A stretch of 64,000 nt of DNA from an uncultured Eubacteriales bacterium (GCA_900318145.1 ONJM01000007.1:36786-100785), one strand, 5' to 3'; shown: positions 17,350 to 26,253, numbered from the stretch's first letter. Notes: a model not told the origin generated them from the letters alone. Made by a program: numbers and translations.

Positions 17350-18300
17350 TTGAGTCAGGTACAGCAGCCGGCCCTGAACAGGGAATTCAAGGCTCATCGG
17401 ATGAGCTGGAGGACTTATATGCGCCGCTACGGCACTTTGTACCTCCTTCTGATTGTTCCGCTTGCCTTTTTCATTCTTTTCCGGTATGTACCCATGACAT
17501 ACATTCTCCAGGCATTCAAGAAAAACAATATACTGATTCCGCCGTGGAAGGTGGACTGGGCGAGGGACAACGGTTTTCAGTGGTTTCTGAAAGCGTTCAA
17601 GGACAAGGACTTCATGATTGCTCTGAAAAACACTTTGTTCCTGAACCTGCTGGATCTGGTCATTGGTATGCCGATGCCGATTATTATGGCACTGCTGCTG
17701 AATGAGCTTGCATTTCCGAAATACAAGCGCGTTACCCAGACGATCCTTTACCTGCCACATTTCCTGAGCTGGGTTATTATTTCCAGTATTACTTTGCGTC
17801 TGTTTGCAACCAACGACGGCCTGATCAATAAAATGCTGGGAACGACGATCCCGTTTGTAGGGGATCCGGGCCACTGGCGCGGGACCTATATCTTCCTTGG
17901 TATCTGGAAGGAATGCGGATGGAATACCATCATTTACCTGGCGGCTCTTACCGGAATCAGCCCGGAACTGTATGAGGCCGCTGAAGTGGACGGTGCCAGC
18001 CGCTGGCGGAAGATCTGGCATATCACGCTTCCGGGAATCCGATCCACTATTATCGTTCTGCTGATTATGAATCTTGGCCATATTCTCGGTTCCGAGTTCG
18101 ACCGGCCCTTTACGCTGAGCAATCCGCTGGTCACAGAGGCCAGTAAAACAATTTCCATTTATGTGTATGAGAAAGGTATTAACGGTCAGCAGTATTCGCT
18201 GACCACAGCCGTCGGATTGTTCCAGAGTGTAATCTGCGTAATCTTCCTGCTGATGTCGAATGCACTGGCCAAGAAATTTGGCGAGCGCGGAATCTGGTAA
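17350..18300 (+). CDS. Sugar ABC transporter permease, LplB type
   Basis: A 316-residue inner-membrane permease of the LplB/aldouronate-type subfamily with six transmembrane helices. The ATPase-coupling EAA loop is YEAAEVDGASRWRKIWHITLPGI (about residue 215). TTG at 17350 is chosen as start because GAAAGGAAG ends seven bases before it; ATG codons at 17320 and 17329 are in frame but lack a site. Together with the next two genes it forms an importer for oligosaccharides, commonly xylan- or pectin-derived in this subfamily. No ATPase gene is in this operon, so a shared MsmX-like ATPase elsewhere is likely. Confidence 0.9.
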   Translation: MSQVQQPALNREFKAHRMSWRTYMRRYGTLYLLLIVPLAFFILFRYVPMTYILQAFKKNNILIPPWKVDWARDNGFQWFLKAFKDKDFMIALKNTLFLNLLDLVIGMPMPIIMALLLNELAFPKYKRVTQTILYLPHFLSWVIISSITLRLFATNDGLINKMLGTTIPFVGDPGHWRGTYIFLGIWKECGWNTIIYLAALTGISPELYEAAEVDGASRWRKIWHITLPGIRSTIIVLLIMNLGHILGSEFDRPFTLSNPLVTEASKTISIYVYEKGINGQQYSLTTAVGLFQSVICVIFLLMSNALAKKFGERGIW

Positions 18301-18313
18301 GGAGGGCGATGAA

Positions 18314-19249
18314 ATGAGCAATATGGAGAATTCGGCCATCCTGAACAAGAAGAAGCTTAAGGACGGAATGATCAAGTCCCGGAAGACGAAAATCGGTGAT
18401 CTGACAATCGCGTTTGTCTGTCTGCTTCTGATGATGCTGTGCCTGGTGCCGATGCTGCATGTGCTGGCAAGCAGCCTGTCTTCCCCTGAAGCGTTGGTTC
18501 GCAATGAAGTATTTATCTGGCCAAAGGGGTGGAATACGGAAGCCTACAGGACTGTGCTGACGACCGAAAAATATATCCGGTCTCTCGGGTGGACTGCGGT
18601 CCTGACGATCGGATGTACATTGCTGTCCATCACATTGACGATCTGCTGCGCATATCCGCTGACATATTCCAATCTTCGGGGCGGGAAGGTAATAAACATT
18701 ATCATTCTGTTCACGATGTACTTCAGCGCCGGAACAATCCCGTCGTATCTTCTGCTGAACAGCCTTGGTATGCTGAATACGCCCTATGCGCTGATTTTCC
18801 CGAACTGTATCGGTGTATTCAATGTAATTATCATGCGCAGCTTTTTCTACGGCGTACCGGACAGCCTGCGGGAAGCTGCGGAAATCGACGGAGCCGGCCC
18901 GATCCGCGTGCTGGTTCAGGTATATCTGCCGCTGAGCCTGCCGGTTATTGCCACACTCAGTCTGTTTTATGCAGTAGGCCGCTGGAACGGTTTTTCCGAC
19001 GCGCTGATGTATCTGAAGAAATCCGAATCGGAAAAATACTGGCCGATTCAGCTGCTGCTGTATAATGTCATCAAAAACTCAACACAAACGACCGAACAGG
19101 CGGCACAGGAAGGCTTTTTCCAGAACGGTGTATCCAAGACGATTCAGATGGCAACAGTTATGTTTGCCACAGTGCCGATCCTGCTGGTATATCCCTGGCT
19201 GCAGCGTTACTTCGTGACCGGCGTCACCATCGGCGCGGTCAAGGGCTGA
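18314..19249 (+). CDS. Sugar ABC transporter permease, YtcP type
   Basis: A 311-residue second permease with six transmembrane helices and the EAA loop REAAEIDGAGPIRVLVQVYLPLSLP (about residue 195). It is the standard partner of LplB-type permeases. The start at 18314 follows GGAGGG at 18301; the in-frame upstream ATG lies inside the previous gene. Fourteen bases separate it from the first permease gene. A stem-loop lies between it and the binding-protein gene. Confidence 0.92.
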   Translation: MSNMENSAILNKKKLKDGMIKSRKTKIGDLTIAFVCLLLMMLCLVPMLHVLASSLSSPEALVRNEVFIWPKGWNTEAYRTVLTTEKYIRSLGWTAVLTIGCTLLSITLTICCAYPLTYSNLRGGKVINIIILFTMYFSAGTIPSYLLLNSLGMLNTPYALIFPNCIGVFNVIIMRSFFYGVPDSLREAAEIDGAGPIRVLVQVYLPLSLPVIATLSLFYAVGRWNGFSDALMYLKKSESEKYWPIQLLLYNVIKNSTQTTEQAAQEGFFQNGVSKTIQMATVMFATVPILLVYPWLQRYFVTGVTIGAVKG

Positions 19250-19265
19250 TTTACGGAAGTTATTT

Positions 19266-19290
19266 AAGGGCAGAAGCCCTTGAAATAAAA
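19266..19290 (+). promoter_or_regulatory. Small intercistronic stem-loop
   Basis: AAGGG/CCCTT pairs across CAGAAG and is extended by TATTT/AAATA with one bulge, directly before the AAAGGAGGA of the binding-protein gene. It has no U tract, so it is more likely an mRNA stabiliser or attenuating hairpin than a terminator, a common device for raising binding-protein levels over permeases. Confidence 0.4.
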
Positions 19291-19305
19291 AAGGAGGAAT
19301 TACCC

Positions 19306-20943
19306 ATGAAGAAAATCCTGGCTCTGGTTCTGGTGCTGGCACTGATTGCCACGCTGGGCATCACTTCCGCTTTCGCTGCGGACGAAGGTTTTGTGGACGG
19401 AAAGTTCACCGAAACCCGCCATATCAAAGTGGAGATCTACAACCGCAACAACGACGGCGGTACGGATCCTACCAACAATGTATGGACGGAATACCTGAAG
19501 AAGGGTATGCTCGAAAAATACAATGTTGAAGTGGAATTCGTGTCTGTCGGCCGCTGGACTGAAACCGACGATATCGCAAATCTGCTGGCCAGCGGCGATG
19601 CTCCCGATGTCAGCTATACCTACGGGTACAACACCATCATTTCCTATGCCAACATGGTGGACGCCAATGGCAATCCCGGTGTTATCGATCTGGCTCCCTA
19701 CCTCGAGGAATACAAGGATTACACCCAGAACATCATTACACTGCTTGGCGGTGAAGACAACCTTTATTATGACAAGGATCCTGCTACCGGCGCTGTATGG
19801 ATGATCGAAGGCGTACGCGCGGATACTTCCCGTATCACCACCTTTATCCGCAAGGACTGGTGCGACGCGCTGGGTCTGGCGCTTCCCACCACGGAAGAAG
19901 AATTCCATGACTGCCTGGTAGCCTTCAAGGACAATGCCGAGAAGCTGCTTGGCGCGGATGCGGACAAGATGATCCCCTACACCACTTCCACTGATATCGG
20001 CTGGCGGAACGATCTGCTGAGCGTCAGCAAGGTTCCGGAAGATGTATCTGACGAAACGCTGTTTGTCTACGGCTATGATGACCGTCATCTGCTCTATCCC
20101 GGTTACAAAGAAGGCATCCGTGTTCTGAACAAGTGGTACAACGAAGACCTGGTATGGAAGGATTTCGGCCTGTACAACGACAGCACTGTGGAAGATGACA
20201 ACATGAAGGCCGGTTATGTAGGCGCCTTCATGCACAACTGGGACTATCCTTTCCGTAACGGTGATGACTGCATCAACCTGAACCTGCAGCGCAATGTGGG
20301 CGAAAATGCGATGTTTGTTCCGATCGACTGCTTCAAGAATGACGCCGGCATTACCCGGAAGTTCATGGGCGCGGCTGTCGGTTCCGACCGTAAGATCTTT
20401 ATGCCTTCCACCAATAAGGAGCCTCTGGCTTCCCTGCTTTACATCAACTTCATCTCTGATCCTGAAGTGATCAAGTATCTGCAGACCGGTCTGGAAGGAA
20501 CCAACTTCAACGTGACTGCTGACGGTGCTTATGAGATCCTGCCCGCTACCGGCGAATGGGTCAAGAACTCCGGCAACAATATTGACTATACCATGACCTG
20601 CAACGGCCTGTACCTGGGTGAAGCCACCGGCGCCACCACCGCGCTGAGCTATCCTGGAATCCCCGCTGATATTGTTATTCAGGCGAATGAGTTCGGCAAG
20701 AACAACGGCCGTTATCCGGCACACTACAATGTCGGTACCATCGAAACTGAAACCGAAGTCGGTACGAGCCTGCAGGAGAAGCGCGATGAGCTGCTGACCA
20801 AGGCTGTAACTGCCTCTGTGGAAGAATTTGATTCCGTATACGACAGCCTGATGGATGAATATATGAACCTCGGCGGTGAGGACATCATCAACGAGCGTAT
20901 TGAAAAGCTCAAGGAAGTCTACGGCATCGAATACAATAAGTAA
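19306..20943 (+). CDS. Extracellular solute-binding protein of the sugar ABC transporter
   Basis: A 545-residue substrate-binding protein of the LplA/aldouronate-binding type (SBP family 1 size class). It has a signal peptide MKKILALVLVLALIATLGITSAFA with a type I site AFA/AD and no lipobox cysteine, unusual for a Gram-positive import system. The mature protein carries DAPDVSYTYG and other typical hinge and cleft segments. AAAGGAGGA precedes the ATG. Codon choice (many GGC, AAC, CTG) suggests high expression. Third gene of the operon; followed by a strong terminator. Confidence 0.9.
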   Translation: MKKILALVLVLALIATLGITSAFAADEGFVDGKFTETRHIKVEIYNRNNDGGTDPTNNVWTEYLKKGMLEKYNVEVEFVSVGRWTETDDIANLLASGDAPDVSYTYGYNTIISYANMVDANGNPGVIDLAPYLEEYKDYTQNIITLLGGEDNLYYDKDPATGAVWMIEGVRADTSRITTFIRKDWCDALGLALPTTEEEFHDCLVAFKDNAEKLLGADADKMIPYTTSTDIGWRNDLLSVSKVPEDVSDETLFVYGYDDRHLLYPGYKEGIRVLNKWYNEDLVWKDFGLYNDSTVEDDNMKAGYVGAFMHNWDYPFRNGDDCINLNLQRNVGENAMFVPIDCFKNDAGITRKFMGAAVGSDRKIFMPSTNKEPLASLLYINFISDPEVIKYLQTGLEGTNFNVTADGAYEILPATGEWVKNSGNNIDYTMTCNGLYLGEATGATTALSYPGIPADIVIQANEFGKNNGRYPAHYNVGTIETETEVGTSLQEKRDELLTKAVTASVEEFDSVYDSLMDEYMNLGGEDIINERIEKLKEVYGIEYNK

Positions 20944-20961
20944 TCTGTTTCAGATTTGCGG

Positions 20962-20993
20962 CGGGCGCCGGATTGTTCCGGCGCCCGTTTTTT
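20962..20993 (+). terminator. Intrinsic terminator of the sugar ABC operon
   Basis: Perfect 10-bp stem CGGGCGCCGG/CCGGCGCCCG (20962-20971 with 20978-20987), 6-base loop, then T6. The same stem core recurs at 24348-24381. Confidence 0.93.
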
Positions 20994-21018
20994 AAAGGCT
21001 GAACCTGAAATATTCTTC

Positions 21019-21945
21019 TTACAGCTGCATGTGCTCGTCAATTTCCTTTTTCCGGTACTGCTTCAGCTGCTTGCGGTACTGGCTGGGGGACATTCCGACA
21101 ATTTTGCTGAAGGAACGGAGAAAGTTGGAATAATCGTTGAACCCGCACTGATAGGCGATATCGTTCAGGGAAGCGGAACCGAGCATCTGCTGGCGGGCCA
21201 GCATGACGCGGCGGTAAAGCACATAGTCGTAGACGCTGCGGTTGGTGAAACGGACAAACTCGTGAGAAAGCCAGGAGATACTGACGCCGAAGCTGCGGGC
21301 CAGGTTTTCGATGCGGATCGGCTGGGTATAATGATTGTTGATATAGGAAAGGATTTCCTGGATGATACCGTTGCCGAAAGGTTCGCCTTCCACCGGGTCA
21401 GCTTTGCGCACGGTCCGGCATAGCAGGTTCAGAATATCCATCATCAGGGAATAGTTCTGGAAACGGTGGAACGCGTCGCTGTCCAGGGAATGGTTTACCT
21501 GATTGTCGCGGATCCGGCGGACCCATGAAACAAACTGCTGCGCGTCCGGTTCGCTGAGCTGGTAGGTGCAGACGCCTCCGGAAGTGTGGGAGCGGAAAAA
21601 CTGGTCCAGATCAATCTGCCCGCAGCTGAGTACGCGCAGGACTTCCGGGGACAGGTTCAGATACGCCCGCTCGTAGTTGTGCATCTCGCCGGTGCAGGAC
21701 AGCCCGTGCATGGAAAAAGGCGGCAGAATGAAGACCTGATTGGGTTTGAGCAGGTAGAGCTGGTTGTCTACGCCCATAAATTCCCCGCCGCGGAGATGGA
21801 TATAGAATTCATAGTAGTCGTGGCAGTGGAACTGCGTGACCTCAAAGGTTTCGCTGAGCTGGCAGTGCGCCTCATACCCCTGCTGTCCCTGCTGTCCCAT
21901 CGGCAGAAACGGGGCCTGGACGGTTTCCGTGAGAACAGACGGCAT
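21019..21945 (-). CDS. AraC-family transcriptional regulator
   Basis: A 308-residue regulator. The N-terminal cupin-like sensor domain (residues about 30-140, with FHCHDYYEFYIHLRGGEF and FILPPFSMHGL) probably senses a sugar. The C-terminal part (about 205-300) has two helix-turn-helix motifs, including IENLARSFGVSISWLSHEF and LNDIAYQCGFNDYSNFLRSFSKIVGMSPSQYRK. The start at 21945 follows GGAGGAAA; the ATG at 21996 lacks a site. Encoded between the sugar ABC operon and two divergently transcribed oxidoreductases, it is the likely controller of both. A motif shared with the ABC promoter lies in its own leader. Confidence 0.93.
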   Translation of the reverse strand: MPSVLTETVQAPFLPMGQQGQQGYEAHCQLSETFEVTQFHCHDYYEFYIHLRGGEFMGVDNQLYLLKPNQVFILPPFSMHGLSCTGEMHNYERAYLNLSPEVLRVLSCGQIDLDQFFRSHTSGGVCTYQLSEPDAQQFVSWVRRIRDNQVNHSLDSDAFHRFQNYSLMMDILNLLCRTVRKADPVEGEPFGNGIIQEILSYINNHYTQPIRIENLARSFGVSISWLSHEFVRFTNRSVYDYVLYRRVMLARQQMLGSASLNDIAYQCGFNDYSNFLRSFSKIVGMSPSQYRKQLKQYRKKEIDEHMQL

Positions 21946-21971
21946 ACGGTTTCCTCCCTGTTCCGGATTGT

Positions 21972-22035
21972 GCAGAATTTGCATACATTGAAACATGATT
22001 TATATAGTATCATCCGGAGAATACAAGTATACTTG
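21972..22035. promoter_or_regulatory. araC promoter and divergent control region
   Basis: On the minus strand TTGTAT and TATAAA are 16 bp apart (-10 at plus-strand 21999-22004), giving a start of transcription near 21992. The motif at 21972-21995 (ATTTGCATAC core) therefore overlaps +1 to +20, a position suited to autorepression. The perfect palindrome CAAGTATACTTG (22024-22035) lies between araC and the rightward oxidoreductase genes. Promoter calls are by eye. Confidence 0.45.
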
Positions 22036-22094
22036 AACTACAAGGTCAGATACGGTGCAAAGGCAGTAATTTCATAGTGAAGAGGGAATGCGGG

Positions 22095-23264
22095 ATGATT
22101 CGTGTAGCTATCGTCGGGACCGGCGGAATTTCCCACGCGCATATCGGGGCGTATCTCCAGTTTCCGGACCGGTGCAAAATCGCGGCGCTTGTGGATATTA
22201 TCCCCGGAAAAGCGCAGCGTGTCAAGGAACAGTACGGCCTGGACGCCGAAGTGTTCCTGGATCATCACGAGATTCTGGACCGGGAAATCGACCTGGTGGA
22301 CGTCTGTACGCCACCTTTTGTGCACGCGGAAATCAGCATCAACGCGCTGCGGAGCGGGAAGAACGTAGTATGCGAAAAACCCATGGCGGCTTCCCTGGAG
22401 GAATGCGACGCCATGCTTCAGGCCCGGGACGAGAGCGGAAAGAAGCTTTCAATCATCGCCCAGAACCGGTTCCGGGAGCCGATCCGGAACCTGAAAGCGC
22501 TGCTGGACAGCGGCATCGCGGGGCAGGTGCGGCACGCGCAGATCAATTCCTTCTGGTTCCGGGACCACTGCTACTACGACCTGTGGTGGCGGGGAACCTG
22601 GGAAAAGGAGGGCGGCGGATGCACCCTGAACCATGCGGTGCACCATATCGATATGCTGGGGTGGATGATGGGCACGCCGGAAAGGGTGACAAGTATCCTG
22701 GCCAATACCGCGCATGACAACGCCGAAGTGGAGGATCTGTCTGTTTCCGTGATGGAATATCCCGGCGCGCTGGCGACGGTGACGGCTTCCGTGGTGCATC
22801 ACGGAGAGGAGCAGGAACTGGTTTTCCAGTGCGCAAAAGCGAAAATCGCGGCTCCCTACAGCGTTTTTGCGTCCCAGCCCCAGCCCAACGGCTTTCCGCT
22901 GAAGGAGCCGGACGAAGCGTTCCGGAAACAGGCGGACGCGTTCATTGCCTCGCTGCCGCCGGTTCCTTACGAAATGCACGCGGGGCAGCTGGAGAATGTG
23001 CTGACGGCGCTGGAAACGGGCGGCGATGTCGCCATTACGGGAGAGGACGGCCGGCGGACGATTGAGCTGATTACGGCGATCTATAAGGCAGGATCGGAAC
23101 GGCGGACTGTTTCGCTGCCGATTTCCGCGGAGGATCCGTTCTATACGGTGGACGGAATCCGGGCAGGCGTGCCGCATTTTTACGAAAAGACGGTATCCAT
23201 TATGGAACAGGCCGGTGAAATGACGTTCGGCGCTGATTTCAGGCAGGGAGGGAAGAACAGATGA
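22095..23264 (+). CDS. Gfo/Idh/MocA-family oxidoreductase (first of pair)
   Basis: A 389-residue NAD(P)-dependent sugar or polyol dehydrogenase. The Rossmann motif is VAIVGTGGISHAHIGAY at the N-terminus. The family signature CEKPMAASLEECD contains the EKP lysine (about residue 97), and the catalytic-region GCTLNHAVHHIDMLGWMMG supplies the conserved His pair. The ATG at 22095 is favoured by AGAGGG; an in-frame GTG at 22077 would need a site that is not there. Its stop overlaps the second oxidoreductase by four bases. The substrate is unknown; context suggests modified sugars released from plant polysaccharide. Confidence 0.92.
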   Translation: MIRVAIVGTGGISHAHIGAYLQFPDRCKIAALVDIIPGKAQRVKEQYGLDAEVFLDHHEILDREIDLVDVCTPPFVHAEISINALRSGKNVVCEKPMAASLEECDAMLQARDESGKKLSIIAQNRFREPIRNLKALLDSGIAGQVRHAQINSFWFRDHCYYDLWWRGTWEKEGGGCTLNHAVHHIDMLGWMMGTPERVTSILANTAHDNAEVEDLSVSVMEYPGALATVTASVVHHGEEQELVFQCAKAKIAAPYSVFASQPQPNGFPLKEPDEAFRKQADAFIASLPPVPYEMHAGQLENVLTALETGGDVAITGEDGRRTIELITAIYKAGSERRTVSLPISAEDPFYTVDGIRAGVPHFYEKTVSIMEQAGEMTFGADFRQGGKNR

Positions 23265-24337
23265 ATGTTTCGGACGGCATGAATTACGCGCCGAAAGGCA
23301 AACCGCAGCCGGTGGTGAAGGGCAGGGAATTCGTATTTTCCGCCGTACGGCTGGATCACGGCCATATTTACGGGATGTGCAACGGACTGACGGAAGCCGG
23401 CGGTACCCTGAAATATGTCTACGATCCGGATAAGAAGAAGGTCGCCGCTTTTCTGAAGGCGTTTCCCCAGGCGCGCGCGGCCAACAGCGAGGAAGAGGCC
23501 CTGAACGATCCGGAGACGCATCTGATCGCCGGGGCGGCTGTGACCAGCGAGCGCTGCGCCCTGGGCCTGCGGGCCATGGATGCCGGAAAGGATTATTTTA
23601 CGGACAAGGCTCCGTTTACGACCCTTGCCCAGCTGCAGTCCGCCAGGGAAGCGGTGAAGCGCACCGGAAAAAAATATATGGTGTATTACGCGGAACGGCT
23701 GCATGACGAGGGTTCCATCCTGGCCGGATACATCGCGCATTCCGGGGAAATCGGGAAGGTGATTTCCGTGACCGGATTCGGGCCCCACCGCCTGGGCGCT
23801 CCGGGACGGCCTGCCTGGTTCTTTGAGCGGGAGAAGTACGGCGGTATCCTCTGCGATATCGGCAGCCACCAGTTTGAGCAGTTCCTGTATTACGCAAATG
23901 AGGAAGATGCTGTTGTAACTGCCAGCCGGATTGCCAATTTCGCGCATCCGGAGTATCCGGAGCTGGAGGACTTCGGTGACGCGGAGCTGACCGGCAAAAA
24001 CGGATCCGCCGGCTATTTCAGGCTGGACTGGTTCACGCCGGACGGGCTGCGCACCTGGGGAGACGGGCGGATGTTTATCCAGGGGACCAAGGGCTTTATC
24101 GAGATCCGGAAATATGTGAACCTCGCTTCGGAAAAGGATGGCGGAGGCCACGTGTTTGTGGTAAACGATCAGGGAGAGAAATACCTGAACGCGGCCGGCG
24201 TGACGGGATATCCCTTCTTCGGACAGCTGATCCTGGACTGCCTGAACAGGACGGAAAACGCCATGACCCAGGAACACGCCTTCAAGGCAGCGGAGCTGTG
24301 CCTGCTGGCGCAGGAGAAAGCGATCCGGATCGGGTAA
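23261..24337 (+). CDS. Gfo/Idh/MocA-family oxidoreductase (second of pair)
   Basis: A 358-residue family member, translationally coupled to the first (ATGA overlap). The canonical GxGxxG is altered: the N-terminus reads FSAVRLDHGHIYGMCNGL, lacking the usual glycine triplet. The EKP position is DKAPFTTLAQL, and the His region is GGILCDIGSHQFEQFLYY. These differences suggest changed cofactor handling, or a structural or epimerase-like role within a heteromeric enzyme with the first protein. A bidirectional terminator follows. Confidence 0.85.
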   Translation: MNVSDGMNYAPKGKPQPVVKGREFVFSAVRLDHGHIYGMCNGLTEAGGTLKYVYDPDKKKVAAFLKAFPQARAANSEEEALNDPETHLIAGAAVTSERCALGLRAMDAGKDYFTDKAPFTTLAQLQSAREAVKRTGKKYMVYYAERLHDEGSILAGYIAHSGEIGKVISVTGFGPHRLGAPGRPAWFFEREKYGGILCDIGSHQFEQFLYYANEEDAVVTASRIANFAHPEYPELEDFGDAELTGKNGSAGYFRLDWFTPDGLRTWGDGRMFIQGTKGFIEIRKYVNLASEKDGGGHVFVVNDQGEKYLNAAGVTGYPFFGQLILDCLNRTENAMTQEHAFKAAELCLLAQEKAIRIG

Positions 24338-24347
24338 CAGAAACAAA

Positions 24348-24387
24348 GCGGCGGGCGCCGGAGTTTTCCGGCGCCCGCCGCTGTTTT
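24348..24387. terminator. Bidirectional intrinsic terminator
   Basis: A 14-bp perfect stem (24348-24361 with 24368-24381), loop AGTTTT, then TGTTTT on the + strand; AAAC-rich flank on the left for the other strand. It lies between the convergent oxidoreductase pair and the esterase gene. Confidence 0.88.
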
Positions 24388-24396
24388 CCGCGGAAA

Positions 24397-25167
24397 TCAG
24401 GCGAACATCCATTCCACGATCTTCACAATGTATTCCTGCCAGAACACCATATCGTGGACGCCCTTGCTTTCATGGTACTCATGGGGGATGCCTTCCGATT
24501 CGAGGAAGCGGTGCATCTCCCGGTTGTTTTCAATCAGGAAGTCTTCGGTGCCGCAGCACATATAGATTTCGGGAATTTTCGCGCCTGCGGCTTTCAGCTT
24601 ACGGGCCAGGACTTCCGGGTTCACGTCCCGTTCCTCCGCGGTGGCAAGATCGCCGAAGCAGGACTGATAGTAGGCGTAATTGGCGACGGGGTTGCTTTCA
24701 CCGGGCTTCAGTTTCGCGACCTCATGGACGATGAGGGCGGAGGAAAGCGCGCCGATTTTCCCGAAGCGGTCCGGATAGGCGAGGCCGGTATGCAGCGCGC
24801 CGAAGCCGCCCATGGACAGGCCGGCAATACAGGTGTCCTCCGGCCCGTTTGCCAGGCGGAAGGTTTTCCGGACATAGTCCACCAGCTCTTCCCCGACCAT
24901 GGTCTGGTAATCGTGGCCGGTGGCTTCCCCGTTCAGATAGAAGGAATTTTCCGCGGTGGGCATGACGATGGCGAAGTTGTATTTTTCAGGCAGCCCCCAT
25001 GGGACCCAGTTTTCGGCTTTTCCGGTATACCCGTGCAGGAGAAACAGCGTGGACATGGGGCGGGACGGTGCTTCCGCGTCTTCGCGGGGATCATTGGGAA
25101 TCAGCATATCAAAGGAAGTGGTGCGGCGCAGCGCCCGGGAGAAGTACTCAATCTGCAGTCTTGCCAA
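24397..25167 (-). CDS. Esterase D / CE1-like alpha/beta hydrolase
   Basis: A 256-residue cytosolic esterase. The triad is visible: nucleophile Ser in GLSMGGFGAL (about residue 117), Asp in GTEDFL (about 207) and His in GVHDMVFW (about 237), with the oxyanion region LLHGYTGKAENW. This resembles feruloyl/acetylxylan esterases of CE1 and S-formylglutathione hydrolases. AAAGGAGG precedes the ATG. It is 27 bp downstream of the GH10 xylanase on the same strand, so deacylation of imported xylo-oligosaccharides is the likely job. No signal peptide. Confidence 0.88.
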   Translation of the reverse strand: MARLQIEYFSRALRRTTSFDMLIPNDPREDAEAPSRPMSTLFLLHGYTGKAENWVPWGLPEKYNFAIVMPTAENSFYLNGEATGHDYQTMVGEELVDYVRKTFRLANGPEDTCIAGLSMGGFGALHTGLAYPDRFGKIGALSSALIVHEVAKLKPGESNPVANYAYYQSCFGDLATAEERDVNPEVLARKLKAAGAKIPEIYMCCGTEDFLIENNREMHRFLESEGIPHEYHESKGVHDMVFWQEYIVKIVEWMFA

Positions 25168-25194
25168 GGGAATCCCTCCTTTTTCGTGTGATGA

Positions 25195-26253
25195 TCAGTT
25201 TTCTGCCGCGACCTTCAGGACAGCGCCGAAGGCGGGCTTTGCTTTCCGGTCCGCGGTAAAGAGCAGCGGGTAACTGGGCTCCCGGCGGAAACCGGGAAGC
25301 CAGCTGTCCGCGTCCGTGACGCCCCAGAAGGTGACCGCCTCGATTCCGATTCCATCCCGCGACAGTTTTTTCATCATGGCAAACCAGCCGCGGTACGCGT
25401 CGGTGAGCGCCTGCCGGTGGGCTTCGTCATCGCTGCTGCAGTGGATATCCAGTTCCGTGACCTGCAGCTTCAGCCCCAGGGCGGCATAGGCCCGGGCAGC
25501 TGTTTCACAGGCGCCAACGTTCAGGTGATCCAGTACGTAGTGCCCCTGCATCCCCATGGTATCCACCAGGTTTTCCGCCTGCAGGGTTTTCAGCAGACCG
25601 ATGATCGCGTCCCGTTTGACGGGATCGAAGGCGTTGTAATCGTTGTAGCACAGCGTCTGCCCGGGAGCGGCGCCCCTGCGGGCGGCCCGGAAGGCTGCGG
25701 GCAGGAAGTCCTGCCCCGTCAGGGCAAACCAGGGGCTTTTGGTCCGGAACAGGCCGGGACCGCCCTGCTCCGGTTCGATGGCTTCGTTGACCACATCCCA
25801 GGTATAGACTACGCCGGGGAAACAGGTGTTGACATGTTCCATGACATCGCGGATGTAATTGTCCAGCCGGGCAAGCATTATATCCTTCGGAGCGGACGGA
25901 GCGTTCCAGTCGTTTTCCCAGTGCTCCTTGAAGAACCAGACAGGTGTCTGGTTGTGCCAGGCCAGGGTATGGTACCGCACGGCGATCCCGTTGTCCCGGG
26001 CAAAGGACAGCAGCTCGTCCACCCGGGTGAAGTCCACGGCGGCACGGCAGGGATCACCTTTTTCCAGGGTGCCTTCCGGATCCAGCACGCTGTAAGGCTT
26101 CATCTGGTTTTCCGCGGTGATTGAATTGAAATGGCGGCAGATGAGCTGCGCCATCTCCGGATCCGCGGTGAGACGGCTGCTGACGGCCGCGCCGATGCGG
26201 AAATACGGTTCAAACGCCTGGAAGAGGGACGGGGTTTCAAGGGCATTGCACAT
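25195..26253 (-). CDS. Glycoside hydrolase family 10 endo-beta-1,4-xylanase, intracellular
   Basis: A 352-residue retaining xylanase. The acid/base is the Glu of WDVVNEAIE (about residue 155) and the nucleophile is the Glu of VTELDIHCS (about 266), with the conserved HTLAWHNQTPVWFF strand and FWGVTDADSWL subsite region. No signal peptide or carbohydrate-binding module, so it is of the intracellular type that cuts imported xylo- or aldouronic oligosaccharides. The start at 26253 follows AGGAGGT; the ATG at 26313 lacks a site. Forms an operon with the esterase. A TATACT (minus strand, 26284-26289) is a likely -10. Confidence 0.95.
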   Translation of the reverse strand: MCNALETPSLFQAFEPYFRIGAAVSSRLTADPEMAQLICRHFNSITAENQMKPYSVLDPEGTLEKGDPCRAAVDFTRVDELLSFARDNGIAVRYHTLAWHNQTPVWFFKEHWENDWNAPSAPKDIMLARLDNYIRDVMEHVNTCFPGVVYTWDVVNEAIEPEQGGPGLFRTKSPWFALTGQDFLPAAFRAARRGAAPGQTLCYNDYNAFDPVKRDAIIGLLKTLQAENLVDTMGMQGHYVLDHLNVGACETAARAYAALGLKLQVTELDIHCSSDDEAHRQALTDAYRGWFAMMKKLSRDGIGIEAVTFWGVTDADSWLPGFRREPSYPLLFTADRKAKPAFGAVLKVAAEN

